Positions 16,270-27,845 of a DNA stretch of 37,884 nucleotides are shown here, piece after piece (within the stretch, counting starts at the first letter, position 1; each line of letters opens with the position of its first letter). The position numbers and the translations under genes are program-made. The DNA lies in contig CAKSIR010000004.1 in assembly GCA_934462775.1 (NCBI GenBank), forward strand, positions 1 to 37,884, given 5' to 3'. The DNA comes from an uncultured Ruminiclostridium sp. Lineage in GTDB: Bacteria; Bacillota; Clostridia; Oscillospirales; Ruminococcaceae. The notes beneath the pieces are model-generated. The model ran no database searches, was not told the DNA's origin, and saw nothing but the letters and a program-made list of their open reading frames with translations.

Positions 16270-16297
16270 ACTGCTGTGAAATTCACAGCAGTTTTTT
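16270..16297 (+). terminator. Terminator of the rnf-GGDEF operon
   Basis: ACTGCTGTG and CACAGCAGT form a nine-base-pair stem with loop AAATT, followed by six T. It lies 16 bases after the cyclase stop and directly before the next promoter. Confidence 0.88.
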
Positions 16298-16298
16298 G

Positions 16299-16349
16299 TT
16301 GACAAAATCGCTTCATTGTATTATAATATGAAACTGAAATTCAATTTCA
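16299..16349 (+). promoter_or_regulatory. Consensus promoter with perfect 7-1-7 Fur-type box
   Basis: TTGACA (16299-16304) and TATAAT (16322-16327) with a 17-base spacer are a perfect sigma-A promoter. Immediately after it, TGAAATT-C-AATTTCA (16335-16349) is an exact 7-1-7 inverted repeat, the architecture of Fur, Zur and PerR boxes, embedded in the larger near-palindrome 16327-16353. It should cover the transcription start and mediate repression by the Fur-family protein encoded next. Confidence 0.85.
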
Positions 16350-16365
16350 TATTGGAGGAAATATT

Positions 16366-16785
16366 ATGGAAGGAAACGGATATAAAACCAAACAGCGCGA
16401 AATGATTCTGAAGTGTCTGGTTGACAACTGCTCAAAGCATTTGACTGCTGACAATATAATGGAATATCTCAGAGCAAACGGCTCTGCGGTGGGAAAAACG
16501 ACGGTTTACCGCTATCTTGATAAGCTGGTTGCCGAGGGAGCCGTCCGCAAATACATTGTTGAAGAGGGCAAGCGCGCCTGCTTTCAGTACGCAGGGGAAA
16601 ACTGCGACTGCAAACAGCATTTTCATTTGAAATGTACTGTGTGCAACCGACTTTTTCATGTTGAATGTGATTATCTGAACGACTTGGAAAATCATGTGTA
16701 TGAACATCACAAATTCAAAATAGACAACACCAAAACCGTGCTTTACGGAGTGTGCGGCGAATGCGCCGAGAAGGGAATCGGCTGA
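16366..16785 (+). CDS. Fur-family metalloregulator (probably zinc-responsive, Zur-like)
   Basis: 139 residues: winged-helix N-terminus (TKQREMILKCLVDNCSKHLT, then TVYRYLDKLVAEGAV) and a metal-binding C-terminus with HFHLKCTVCNRLFHVEC and a second CxxC (GVCGEC). The two CxxC pairs are the structural zinc site of the family, and the His-rich HFH stretch is part of the sensing site. I call it Zur-like because the next two genes encode a ZnuBC-type ABC importer. Fur or PerR activity cannot be excluded by sequence alone. GGAGG stands before the ATG at 16366. A perfect Fur-type box in its own promoter implies self-regulation. Confidence 0.88.
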   Translation: MEGNGYKTKQREMILKCLVDNCSKHLTADNIMEYLRANGSAVGKTTVYRYLDKLVAEGAVRKYIVEEGKRACFQYAGENCDCKQHFHLKCTVCNRLFHVECDYLNDLENHVYEHHKFKIDNTKTVLYGVCGECAEKGIG

Positions 16786-16786
16786 T

Positions 16787-17494
16787 ATGCAGCTTGTAAA
16801 ATGCGAAAATCTTGTAATGAGCTACGAGGGCGTTGTAGCTGTTCATGATGTGTCTTTTTCTGTTGACGAGGGCGATTATCTGTGCATTGTGGGCGAAAAC
16901 GGTTCGGGAAAAAGCACTCTTATAAAAGGTATTCTCGGTCTTAAACCGATTGCGTCGGGAAAAATAGACTTTTTTGGACTGAAGCAGACGGAAATAGGCT
17001 ACCTTCCGCAGCAGACCGCTCCCCAGAAGGATTTTCCCGCAACGGTGTGGGAGGTGGTTTTGTCGGGCTGCCTTAACCGCTGCGGAATGTCGCCGTTCTA
17101 CGGAAAAAAGAACAAGGAACGGGCGATGAACGCCATAAAGCAGCTTAAAATTGAGCATCTTGTAAAAAAGTGCTACCGTGATTTATCGGGCGGTCAGCAG
17201 CAGCGGGTTCTTCTTGCAAGAGCGCTTTGCGCAACGGAAAAGCTGCTGCTTCTTGACGAGCCGGTAACGGGACTTGACCCAATGGTTACGGCTGAAATGT
17301 ACGAGGTGATAAGCGACCTGAACCGTAAAAACGGCGTTACTGTAATAATGATTTCCCACGACATCAACAGCGCCGTTCGTTACGGAAACAAAATCCTGCA
17401 CATGGCGGCAGAATCGACCTTTTTCGGAAAAACCGAGGAGTATCTCTCAACAGATATTTACCGCAAGCTGACAGGAGGTGGCGCAAATGCTTGA
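16787..17494 (+). CDS. znuC: Metal ABC transporter ATP-binding protein (ZnuC-like)
   Basis: 235 residues with Walker A GENGSGKST, signature LSGGQQQR, Walker B LLLLDEPVTGLD and H-loop ISHD. The sequence between Walker A and signature (LKQTEIGYLPQQ, then FPATVWEVVLSGC) matches the zinc/manganese importer family. It starts two bases after the regulator's stop codon, with AAGGGA upstream. The stop overlaps the permease gene by eight bases. It energises uptake of a divalent metal, probably zinc given the operon. Confidence 0.9.
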   Translation: MQLVKCENLVMSYEGVVAVHDVSFSVDEGDYLCIVGENGSGKSTLIKGILGLKPIASGKIDFFGLKQTEIGYLPQQTAPQKDFPATVWEVVLSGCLNRCGMSPFYGKKNKERAMNAIKQLKIEHLVKKCYRDLSGGQQQRVLLARALCATEKLLLLDEPVTGLDPMVTAEMYEVISDLNRKNGVTVIMISHDINSAVRYGNKILHMAAESTFFGKTEEYLSTDIYRKLTGGGANA

Positions 17495-18311
17495 CGTTAT
17501 AGCGGAAATGCTGTCATACGACTTCATCGTGCGGGCAATCGTGGTAGGCGTGCTGGTTTCAATGTGCGCCGCGCTGCTTGGAACAAGCCTTGTGCTGAAG
17601 CGCTATTCCATGATAGGCGACGGACTTTCTCATGTGGGATTTGGCGCTCTTGCCATTGCGGCGGCGCTGAACTGGGCGCCTCTTGAAACAGCAATCCCGA
17701 TAGTAATTGCGGCGGCGTTTTTGCTGCTGAGATTAAGCCAAAGCGGCAGGGTAAAGGGCGACGCCGCAATTGCGCTGCTGTCCAGCAGCTCCCTTGCAAT
17801 AGGCATGATTGTGGCTAAAATCGCCAACGTCAATATTGACCTGAACAACTATATGTTCGGAAGCGTGCTTGCCCTTGACAGCGAGGACGTATTGCTGAGC
17901 GTTATTTGCTCGGCGGCGGTAATTGTGCTTTACGTTGTATTCTACAACAAAATTTTCGCCGTAACCTTTGACGAGAATTTCTCCCGCGCCACCGGAACAA
18001 GGGCAGGCGTTTACAATATGCTTATTGCTCTGCTTACGGCGGTAATCATCGTTATCGGAATGAGGCTGATGGGAGCGCTGCTTATATCCAGCCTGATAAT
18101 TTTCCCGTCGCTTACCTCGATGCGTGTGTGCAAAAGCTTTCGTTCGGTTACGATTTGCTCGGTGATTGTTTCTATCGCCTGCTTTTTAATCGGACTGGGA
18201 ATAACCTTTTTTATCTCTGTTCCAACCGGCGCCTGCATTGTGGCGGTAAACCTTGCGGCATTCATCATATTCTACATTATCGAACTTGTACGCGGCAGAA
18301 ATGCCGTGTAA
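17487..18311 (+). CDS. znuB: Metal ABC transporter permease (ZnuB-like)
   Basis: 274 residues with about eight membrane segments, of the ABC-3 permease family (openings YDFIVRAIVVGVLVS, MIGDGLSHVGFGALA). I set the start at the ATG at 17487, eight bases after AGGAGG. The GTG at 17478 in the same frame sits inside that ribosome site. It is the third gene of the metal operon. No solute-binding protein (ZnuA) gene is next to it, so that partner must be elsewhere. Confidence 0.9.
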   Translation: MLDVIAEMLSYDFIVRAIVVGVLVSMCAALLGTSLVLKRYSMIGDGLSHVGFGALAIAAALNWAPLETAIPIVIAAAFLLLRLSQSGRVKGDAAIALLSSSSLAIGMIVAKIANVNIDLNNYMFGSVLALDSEDVLLSVICSAAVIVLYVVFYNKIFAVTFDENFSRATGTRAGVYNMLIALLTAVIIVIGMRLMGALLISSLIIFPSLTSMRVCKSFRSVTICSVIVSIACFLIGLGITFFISVPTGACIVAVNLAAFIIFYIIELVRGRNAV

Positions 18312-18312
18312 A

Positions 18313-18350
18313 AGAAGCCTTGCGGCGTAAAATCCGCAGGGCTTCTGAGC
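18313..18350 (+). terminator. Terminator of the metal-uptake operon
   Basis: AGAAGCCTTGCGG (18313-18325) pairs with CCGCAGGGCTTCT (18334-18346) over 13 positions including one G-U, then a weak T tail (GAGCTTTTAA). It begins just after the stop codon. Confidence 0.75.
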
Positions 18351-18381
18351 TTTTAATGTAAAATTTTATATGGCATTTTTG

Positions 18382-18410
18382 TTGCATTTGACGTAAATGT
18401 ATGGTATAAT
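18382..18410 (+). promoter_or_regulatory. Extended -10 promoter of the DUF951-prfA run
   Basis: TTGCAT (18382-18387), 17 bases, then TATAAT (18405-18410) preceded by TGG, giving an extended -10. It lies about 50 bases before the DUF951 start and is the only convincing promoter I see at the front of the long plus-strand run. Confidence 0.7.
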
Positions 18411-18460
18411 AAGACATTACGATTATAATATTATAGCTATGTAAAATTTCAGGTGATTAT

Positions 18461-18655
18461 ATGGACATCAGAGTTGGAGATATTCTTGAAATGAAAAAGG
18501 AGCATCCCTGCGGTTCAAATCGCATGGCAGTCCTGCGTATCGGCGCAGATTTTAAGCTGAGATGCGAAAAATGCGGGCATGAATTTATGACAACCCGCTC
18601 AAAATGCGAAAAAAAGATAAAAAACGTTATCAGAAAGGAAACCGAAAATGCTTGA
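18461..18655 (+). CDS. DUF951 family small protein
   Basis: 64 residues matching the DUF951 (YyzM-like) pattern: [20 protein letters not shown], then [10 protein letters not shown] and a basic C-terminus. The K-x-H-PCG and CxxCG elements suggest a small metal- or nucleic-acid-binding fold, but the function of the family is unknown. AGGTG precedes the ATG. It overlaps prfA by eight bases, so the two are translated together. Confidence 0.85.
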   Translation: MDIRVGDILEMKKEHPCGSNRMAVLRIGADFKLRCEKCGHEFMTTRSKCEKKIKNVIRKETENA

Positions 18656-19721
18656 AAAGCTTAAGGACGCCGAAAAGCGTTATGATGAAATAAACGAAAA
18701 GCTTACAGACATTGAAGTTATCAACGACAACAAGCAGTATGCGGCGCTGATGAAGGAGCTTAAATCCCTTACGCCGCTGGTTGAAAAATACAGAGAATAC
18801 TCAAAGGCAAAAGCAGATTTTGACGAAGCCAAGGAAATGCTTGACGAGGGCGGACTTGATAAGGATTTCAAGGAAGTGGTGCAGGCTCAGCTGGAGGAAA
18901 ACAAGGCGCTTTGCGAAAAGTACGAGGAGGAGCTGAAGATACTTCTCCTGCCGAAGGACCCGGATGACGACCGAAACGTTATTGTTGAAATACGCGGCGG
19001 CGCAGGCGGAGATGAAGCGGCGCTGTTCGCAAATTCCCTTTACAGAATGTACTCCATGTACGCCCAGCTCAAGGGCTGGAAAACAGAGGTTGTAAACGCA
19101 AACCCAACCGAGCTTGGCGGCTTTAAGGAAATCAGCTTTTCCGTTGAGGGCGAAGGCGCTTACGCTAAGCTGAAATACGAAAGCGGAGTGCATAGGGTTC
19201 AGCGCGTTCCCGAAACCGAAACTCAGGGAAGAATTCACACGTCCACAATCACGGTTGCCGTGCTTCCGGAAATGGAGGAGGTAGACGTTGAGATAAACCC
19301 TGCCGACCTTGAATTTCAGACCTACCGTTCCAGCGGCGCAGGCGGTCAGCACATCAACAAAACCGAATCAGCCATAAGAATTATTCACCACCCCACAGGC
19401 GTTGTTGTCGAATGTCAGGAGGAGCGTTCTCAGTACAAAAACAAGGATAAGGCAATGAAAATGCTTTATACTAAGCTGTATGAGAAAAAGCTTCAGGACG
19501 CAACCAACAAAATCGCCGAGGAACGAAAAATACAGGTAGGAACAGGGGACCGTTCCGAAAGAATACGCACATACAATTATCCGCAGAGCCGCGTTACAGA
19601 TCACAGAATAGGGCTTACGCTGTATAAGCTTGAGCAGATTTTGAACGGCGACTGCGACGAATTATTTGACGCACTTGCAATTGCGGACAGAGCCGCAAAG
19701 CTTGCAAGTTCAAAGGATTAA
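18648..19721 (+). CDS. prfA: Peptide chain release factor 1
   Basis: 357 residues, normal length. The stop-codon recognition tripeptide is P188-E189-T190, the P-x-T form of RF1 that reads UAA and UAG. RF2 has SPF. The catalytic GGQ is at 232-234 in [11 protein letters not shown], with Q234 the expected methylation target. Usual bacterial neighbours include prmC, the GGQ methyltransferase, directly after prfA. Here the next gene is the threonylcarbamoyl-AMP synthase instead. Confidence 0.96.
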   Translation: MLEKLKDAEKRYDEINEKLTDIEVINDNKQYAALMKELKSLTPLVEKYREYSKAKADFDEAKEMLDEGGLDKDFKEVVQAQLEENKALCEKYEEELKILLLPKDPDDDRNVIVEIRGGAGGDEAALFANSLYRMYSMYAQLKGWKTEVVNANPTELGGFKEISFSVEGEGAYAKLKYESGVHRVQRVPETETQGRIHTSTITVAVLPEMEEVDVEINPADLEFQTYRSSGAGGQHINKTESAIRIIHHPTGVVVECQEERSQYKNKDKAMKMLYTKLYEKKLQDATNKIAEERKIQVGTGDRSERIRTYNYPQSRVTDHRIGLTLYKLEQILNGDCDELFDALAIADRAAKLASSKD

Positions 19722-19722
19722 A

Positions 19723-20730
19723 ATGGAAACATCGGTACTTGAAACAAACGAAAACAGCATAGATAAAGCCGCAGAGCTGCTGAAAAACGGGGAAATTGTC
19801 GGCATACCCACCGAAACGGTGTACGGTCTTGCCGCAAATGCACTGAACACAGACGCAGTGAGAAAAATTTTCGCCGCAAAGGGCAGACCGCAGGACAATC
19901 CGCTTATTCTGCATATTGCAAATCTGAAAATGCTTGACGATATTGCGGCGGAAATTCCCGAGCTTGCGCTTACTCTTGCGCATAAATTCTGGCCGGGTTC
20001 GCTGACAATGATTTTCCCGAAAAAGCCTCATGTTCCGCTTGAAACAACCGGCGGACTTGAAACGGCGGCGGTCAGAATGCCAAATAATAAGTGGACGCTG
20101 AAGCTCATTGAAAAATGCGGGTTTCCTCTTGCAGCCCCGTCGGCAAATACATCGGGACTTCCAAGCCCCACCGAGGCAGATCACGTTTTCCGCGATATGA
20201 ACGGCAAAATCCCGCTGATACTTGACGGCGGCAGCTGCTCCTGCGGAGTCGAAAGCACGGTTATCTGCTTTACGGAAAAGGGTGTGAAGATTCTCCGCCC
20301 GGGCGCTGTTACGGTTGAAATGCTCAGGGAATTTACCGATGTCGAGGTTGATAAATCGGTGCTTTCAAAGCTTGATAACGGCGAAAAGCCGCTGTCGCCC
20401 GGAATGAAGTACAAGCACTACTCTCCGAAAGCGGAGGTTATTATAGTTCAGACGGATGATTGTTCACTGTTTGCCGATTATGTGAACAAACATGGCGGCG
20501 AAAATGTATATGTACTTGCCTACGGCACTGAAACAGGCATTAAAGCCAAGCAGCTTCCCTACGGCAAAACAGCCGAGGAACAGGCTGCAACGCTGTTTGC
20601 AAGCCTGAGAAAAGCTGATGAAATCGGCGCTGAGCGTGTTTATGTGCGCTCTCCTCATACTGACGGAATCGGGCTTGCGGTATACAACCGGCTGCTGCGA
20701 TCGGCAGGATTTAACGTTGTTAAGCTTTAA
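19723..20730 (+). CDS. tsaC: L-threonylcarbamoyladenylate synthase (Sua5/YrdC type)
   Basis: 335 residues from the ATG at 19723, two bases after the prfA stop, with AAAGGA upstream. A longer frame to 19666 lies inside prfA and is not used. The YrdC domain (about 10-205) has GIPTETVYGLAANAL and the KxR-type ATP-binding region AAKGRPQDNPLILHI. The Sua5 C-terminal domain begins near SPGMKYKHYSPKAE. It makes threonylcarbamoyl-AMP for the t6A modification of ANN-decoding tRNAs. Confidence 0.94.
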   Translation: METSVLETNENSIDKAAELLKNGEIVGIPTETVYGLAANALNTDAVRKIFAAKGRPQDNPLILHIANLKMLDDIAAEIPELALTLAHKFWPGSLTMIFPKKPHVPLETTGGLETAAVRMPNNKWTLKLIEKCGFPLAAPSANTSGLPSPTEADHVFRDMNGKIPLILDGGSCSCGVESTVICFTEKGVKILRPGAVTVEMLREFTDVEVDKSVLSKLDNGEKPLSPGMKYKHYSPKAEVIIVQTDDCSLFADYVNKHGGENVYVLAYGTETGIKAKQLPYGKTAEEQAATLFASLRKADEIGAERVYVRSPHTDGIGLAVYNRLLRSAGFNVVKL

Positions 20731-20739
20731 GAGGTGAGT

Positions 20740-21345
20740 ATGGCAGAAATTGTAGTTGGTCTTACGGGAATGTCCGGAGCGGGCAAAACAACCGCCTGCA
20801 GCGAGTTTGCCGCAAACGGCTTTGAAATAGTCAACTGCGACCTTATTTCAAGGCAGGCAGTAACCAAAGGGAGCAGATGTCTTGCAGAGATCGAAAAGGC
20901 TTTCGGCGATGTAATTCTCCCGAACGGCGAGCTTGACCGAAAAAAAATTGCGGGAATTGTGTTCACATCAGACGAAAAACGTGAACAGTTTAATAATATA
21001 ATTTACCCGTACATTTCATATATTGTTATTGATAAAATAGTATCGTGGAGCGGAAAGATACTGCTTGACGCCCCGACCCTGTTTGAAAGCGGGATAGACA
21101 GTCTTTGCGGCTGTGTTGTCAGCGTTGTTTGCGACAGACAAACAAGCGTTGAACGTATTATGAAACGGGATAATCTGACGCTTGAACAGGCAGAAAACAG
21201 GCTTTCATCTCAGCACGATGCCGATTTCTATAAAGATAAATCAGATTACTGCGCGGAAAACAACGGCACAGAGGAGCAGCTAAAGGAAAAAATCCGCGCA
21301 ATAATTGCTGAAATAGGAGAAAAAGTTGACAGCAAGAGCAAATAA
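20740..21345 (+). CDS. coaE: Dephospho-CoA kinase
   Basis: 201 residues with the P-loop GMSGAGKTT near the N-terminus, D in VNCDLISRQAV, and the LID region. It catalyses the last step of coenzyme A synthesis. I prefer the ATG at 20740, with AGAGG five bases upstream. The GTG at 20734 overlaps that site. Its 3' end overlaps the transglycosylase gene by 20 bases. Confidence 0.93.
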   Translation: MAEIVVGLTGMSGAGKTTACSEFAANGFEIVNCDLISRQAVTKGSRCLAEIEKAFGDVILPNGELDRKKIAGIVFTSDEKREQFNNIIYPYISYIVIDKIVSWSGKILLDAPTLFESGIDSLCGCVVSVVCDRQTSVERIMKRDNLTLEQAENRLSSQHDADFYKDKSDYCAENNGTEEQLKEKIRAIIAEIGEKVDSKSK

Positions 21346-21928
21346 GCGCAGTAAAGCGCCAATAATAGTTACGATAGTTGTAGTTGTTCTTGTTTTGCTC
21401 GGAATAGGAACAAAGCTTGCATACGATTATTGCAGCGAGCAGTTTCTGCTTGCGACCCACCCGATGAAATACACCGAGTATGTTTCTGAGTACGCAGAGG
21501 AGTTCGATGTGCCTGAAATGCTTGTTTTTGCGGTTATAAAGACGGAAAGCGGCTTTCGGACAGACGCACGTTCAAATCTGGGCGCAAGAGGACTTATGCA
21601 GATAATGGAGGATACGTTTGACTGGATAAAGTTCAGGCTTGACGATGAATCCGCAGTGTACGACGATATGTACAGCGCAAGGGAAAACATCAGATACGGC
21701 ACATATCTTCTCGGCTATTTACTGAGATATTTCGATGGTCAGACCGAGGTTGCCGTCGCCGCATACCATGCGGGAGTTGGCGAGGTTTCGAGCTGGCTTG
21801 GCGACAGCGAATACTCTGATGACGGTGTAACGCTGAAAAAAATACCTATCAGCGATACTGCTCATTATGTGGATAAAATAAACAACGCATTAGCGGTTTA
21901 TGAAAAATTATATAACGGAGGAATCTAA
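21326..21928 (+). CDS. Membrane-anchored lytic transglycosylase (SLT domain)
   Basis: 200 residues, starting with TTG at 21326, set by AGGAG six bases upstream inside the end of coaE. A basic start and a membrane segment (about 12-34) precede an SLT domain (about 50-195) with the catalytic glutamate E74 in IKTESGF and the family pattern ARGLMQIM, then AYHAGVGEV. It should cleave peptidoglycan glycan strands outside the membrane. The 20-base overlap with coaE suggests translational coupling, as in other clostridial coaE-SLT pairs (my recollection, not checked). Confidence 0.9.
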   Translation: MTARANKRSKAPIIVTIVVVVLVLLGIGTKLAYDYCSEQFLLATHPMKYTEYVSEYAEEFDVPEMLVFAVIKTESGFRTDARSNLGARGLMQIMEDTFDWIKFRLDDESAVYDDMYSARENIRYGTYLLGYLLRYFDGQTEVAVAAYHAGVGEVSSWLGDSEYSDDGVTLKKIPISDTAHYVDKINNALAVYEKLYNGGI

Positions 21929-21929
21929 A

Positions 21930-23336
21930 ATGGAAAAAGAAAAGTCGGCAGCAAAGCTGCTTCAGGAAAAGCTGTTCATGGAAAAGAAAAACTCCGGACT
22001 GGTTATGTCCGATGAGGATATGAAGAAGGCAGATGAATTCTGCGAGGGGTACAAGTCGTTCCTTGACAGCAGCAAGACCGAGCGTGAAGCTGTGTCAACA
22101 ACTGTTGCCATGGCAGAAAAGTGCGGCTACACCGCATTTGACCGCACAAAGACCTACAAGCCCGGCGACAAGGTTTACTACAACAACAGGGGCAAGGCAG
22201 TAATCCTTTCCGTTATCGGCAAGAATCCTGTTGCAGAGGGCGTAAACATTGTTGCAGCTCATATTGATTCGCCGAGAATGGATTTAAAGCAGTGTCCGCT
22301 TTATGAAAACACAGAGCTTGCATTCTTCAAGACCCACTACTACGGCGGAATCAAAAAGTATCAGTGGACAGCGGTTCCGCTTGCTCTTCACGGCGTAATT
22401 GTCACTTCCGAGGGCAAAAAAGTCGAAGTAAAAATCGGCGAAGATGAAAACGACCCTGTATTCGTTGTAAACGACCTGCTTCCACATCTTGCAGACGAGC
22501 AGTACAAGCGTCCCGCACATCAGCTTGTAAAGGGCGAGGAGCTGAACATTCTCATAGGCTCAAGACCTTTCAAGGATGATGAAATCAGCGAAAAGGTAAA
22601 GCTTAACATCATGAACATTCTCTTTGAGAAGTACGGCATTGTTGAAGCTGATTTTCTTTCAGCCGAGCTTGAAGCCGTTCCTGCTTACAAGGCAAAGGAC
22701 ATTGGCTTTGACAGAAGTCTTATCGGCGCTTACGGTCAGGACGACAGAGTTTGCGCATATACGGCGCTTATGGCAACACTGGACACAAAGGAAGCTCCTG
22801 CAAGAACAGTTGTTACGGTTCTCACAGACAAGGAAGAAACCGGCAGCGACGGCAACACAGGCTTAAAGTCAAACTACCTCAGATATTTCATCGAGGACCT
22901 TGCAAAGATTTACGGCGAAGAGGGCAGAACGGTTCTTTCCAACTCCAAGTGCCTTTCCGCAGACGTAAACGCTGCGTTCGATCCCACATTCCCTGACGTT
23001 CTTGAAGCAAGAAACTGCGCTTATGTAAACAAGGGCGTTGTTGTAACAAAGTTCACAGGTGCAAGAGGCAAGAGCGGTACAAGCGACGCTAACGCTGAGT
23101 ACGTTGCCGAGGTAAGAAACCTGTTCGACAAGAACAGCGTTATCTGGCAGACAGGCGAGCTTGGCAAGGTTGACCTTGGCGGCGGCGGAACGGTTGCACT
23201 TTACGTTGCAAACATGAACGTTGATACAATCGACGTAGGCGTACCTGTTCTTTCAATGCACGCTCCTTTTGAAACGACTGCGAAGAACGACGTTTATATG
23301 ACCTACAAGGCATTTGCAGCATTTATCAATATGTAA
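21930..23336 (+). CDS. M18-family aminopeptidase
   Basis: 468 residues from the ATG at 21930 with GGAGG eight bases upstream. A frame starting at 21900 overlaps the previous gene and is not preferred. Metal ligands and catalytic motifs of the dinuclear zinc M18 family are visible: H111 in AAHIDSPRMD, D in GQDDRVCAYTA, the E302-E303 pair in DKEETGSDG, and SADVNAAFDP. It removes acidic or neutral N-terminal residues from peptides in the cytoplasm. Codon use is highly biased, which suggests strong expression. Confidence 0.93.
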   Translation: MEKEKSAAKLLQEKLFMEKKNSGLVMSDEDMKKADEFCEGYKSFLDSSKTEREAVSTTVAMAEKCGYTAFDRTKTYKPGDKVYYNNRGKAVILSVIGKNPVAEGVNIVAAHIDSPRMDLKQCPLYENTELAFFKTHYYGGIKKYQWTAVPLALHGVIVTSEGKKVEVKIGEDENDPVFVVNDLLPHLADEQYKRPAHQLVKGEELNILIGSRPFKDDEISEKVKLNIMNILFEKYGIVEADFLSAELEAVPAYKAKDIGFDRSLIGAYGQDDRVCAYTALMATLDTKEAPARTVVTVLTDKEETGSDGNTGLKSNYLRYFIEDLAKIYGEEGRTVLSNSKCLSADVNAAFDPTFPDVLEARNCAYVNKGVVVTKFTGARGKSGTSDANAEYVAEVRNLFDKNSVIWQTGELGKVDLGGGGTVALYVANMNVDTIDVGVPVLSMHAPFETTAKNDVYMTYKAFAAFINM

Positions 23337-23351
23337 GCTAATATACACCGA

Positions 23352-23382
23352 CCGACTGTCATATACATATAATGATAGTCGG
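23352..23382 (+). promoter_or_regulatory. Hairpin upstream of yunB
   Basis: CCGACTGTCAT (23352-23362) pairs with ATGATAGTCGG (23372-23382) over 11 positions including one G-U, with a nine-base AT loop and no T run. It ends 10 bases before the yunB start and takes up part of the G-rich ribosome site, so it may restrain translation. It could also be a weak pause or terminator. Confidence 0.4.
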
Positions 23383-23392
23383 GTGGTGTAAA

Positions 23393-26082
<2,690 letters not shown>

Positions 26083-26085
26083 GAA

Positions 26086-26361
26086 ATGGCAATTGACGTA
26101 AAGCACCTTGCAAAGCTTGCAAGACTGCGCATTGAGGACGAAAAGCTTGCCTCGTTTGAAAAGGACATGGAAAATATCGTGAACATGGTAGAGCAGATGC
26201 CGCAGGTAGAGGGCGACGCAAGCGGACTTTATCCGGACAACCCTATGAAGCTGCGCGAAGACGTATGCGTGACTGACAAGTTCACAAGGGCAGAGATACT
26301 TGCCAATGCGCCGAAAATGCAGGCAGGCTGCGTAGTTGTACCAAAGACAGTCGAGGAGTAA
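26086..26361 (+). CDS. gatC: Asp-tRNA(Asn)/Glu-tRNA(Gln) amidotransferase subunit C
   Basis: 91 residues with the GatC pattern VKHLAKLARLRI and VEQMPQVEGDASGLYP. It stabilises the GatA-GatB dimer. The gene begins three bases after ligA with GGAGG upstream, so ligA and gatCAB are one run. Confidence 0.92.
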   Translation: MAIDVKHLAKLARLRIEDEKLASFEKDMENIVNMVEQMPQVEGDASGLYPDNPMKLREDVCVTDKFTRAEILANAPKMQAGCVVVPKTVEE

Positions 26362-26380
26362 AGGAAAGGAAATTTAACAG

Positions 26381-27832
26381 ATGGAATTATACGAAAAAAC
26401 CGCTTCCGAGCTGTCTGAAATGCTTAAAAGCAAGCAGATCAGCTCCGTTGAACTTACAGAATCAGTTTTTGACAGAATAGGCGCTGTCGAGGACAAGGTT
26501 GAGGCTTACGTTACACTTTGCAGGGACAAGGCTCTTGAGCAGGCAAAGGAGCTTGACAACCGCAGAACAAAAGAAACTCTGCATCCGCTTGCAGGTATCC
26601 CTATCGGAATCAAGGACAATATTTCCACCAAGGGAATCCTTACAACCTGCTCGTCAAAAATGCTTTATAACTATGTTCCGCCGTTCAACGCTCACGTTAT
26701 CGACCGAATCAACGACGCTGACATGATTATCACAGGCAAGCTGAACATGGACGAATTTGCAATGGGCAGCTCCACCGAAACGTCTTACTTCAAGAAAACC
26801 AAGAATCCGCACGATCTTACAAGAGTACCCGGCGGTTCTTCAGGCGGCAGCGCAGCCTCTGTTGCAGCAGGCGAATGCATTGTTTCCCTCGGCTCAGACA
26901 CAGGCGGCTCTATCAGATGCCCTGCGTCCTACTGCGGCGTTGTAGGTCTTAAGCCTACATACAGCTCGGTTTCACGTTACGGTCTTATTGCGTTCGCTTC
27001 ATCTCTCGACCAGATCGGTCCTTTCGGCAGATGTGTAAAGGACGTTGCAATGCTGTATTCCCTTATCTGCGGTCACGACAGTATGGACGCAACCTCCGCT
27101 TACAGAGAATATCCGCTTTTTGAAAAGAAGCTTACAAGCGATGTGAAGGGTCTGAAAATCGGTATTCCTGCCGAATATTTCGGCGACGGCGTTGACGAGG
27201 AAGTCAAGAAAGCGGTTATGAATTCCGTTAAGGAGCTGGAAAAGCAGGGCGCTGAGATAGTTGAGATCTCGCTGCCGAGTACAAAGTACGCTCTTTCCGC
27301 TTACTATGTAATTTCCTCCGCAGAAGCAAGCTCAAACCTTGCGCGCTTTGACGGCGTAAAATACGGCTACCGCACCGAAAACTACGACAGCCTGATCGAT
27401 ATGTACGAAAAAACAAGAAGCGAGGGCTTCGGCGATGAAGTAAAGCGCAGAATCATGCTCGGCACATTCGTGCTTTCAAGCGGCTTCTACGACGCTTATT
27501 ACAAAAAGGCAAAGCTGGTTGCAAATAATATCAAGGCTGAATTTGCCGATGCGTTTGCTAAGTGCGATGTTATTGCAACTCCTGCAACTCCTTCTCCTGC
27601 GTTCAAGCTTGGCGAAAACATGGGCGATCCTCTTAAAATGTACGCCGCAGATATTTGCACGGTCACAGTAAATATTGCGGGACTTCCCGCTGTCAGCACG
27701 CCGTGCGGCAAGGTAAACGGAATGCCTGTGGGTATCCAGTTTATCGGCAGCAAGTTTGACGAGCAGACGCTGCTGAATACAGCTTATGCGCTGGAAAAAA
27801 TCAACGGCGAATGTGCTGTTGCAACACTGTAA
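26381..27832 (+). CDS. gatA: Asp-tRNA(Asn)/Glu-tRNA(Gln) amidotransferase subunit A
   Basis: 483 residues of the amidase-signature family. The catalytic triad is visible as K78 (GIKDN), S153 (GGSSGGS) and S177 (SDTGGS), each one position before the corresponding staphylococcal GatA residue. It releases ammonia from glutamine for transfer to misacylated tRNA. It is 19 bases after gatC and 13 bases before gatB. Confidence 0.96.
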   Translation: MELYEKTASELSEMLKSKQISSVELTESVFDRIGAVEDKVEAYVTLCRDKALEQAKELDNRRTKETLHPLAGIPIGIKDNISTKGILTTCSSKMLYNYVPPFNAHVIDRINDADMIITGKLNMDEFAMGSSTETSYFKKTKNPHDLTRVPGGSSGGSAASVAAGECIVSLGSDTGGSIRCPASYCGVVGLKPTYSSVSRYGLIAFASSLDQIGPFGRCVKDVAMLYSLICGHDSMDATSAYREYPLFEKKLTSDVKGLKIGIPAEYFGDGVDEEVKKAVMNSVKELEKQGAEIVEISLPSTKYALSAYYVISSAEASSNLARFDGVKYGYRTENYDSLIDMYEKTRSEGFGDEVKRRIMLGTFVLSSGFYDAYYKKAKLVANNIKAEFADAFAKCDVIATPATPSPAFKLGENMGDPLKMYAADICTVTVNIAGLPAVSTPCGKVNGMPVGIQFIGSKFDEQTLLNTAYALEKINGECAVATL

Positions 27833-27845
27833 GGAGGTCGTGAAC

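Noticed and set aside
19666..19722. Longer tsaC start
   Set aside because: It lies inside prfA in another frame. AAAGGA and the family N-terminus point to 19723.
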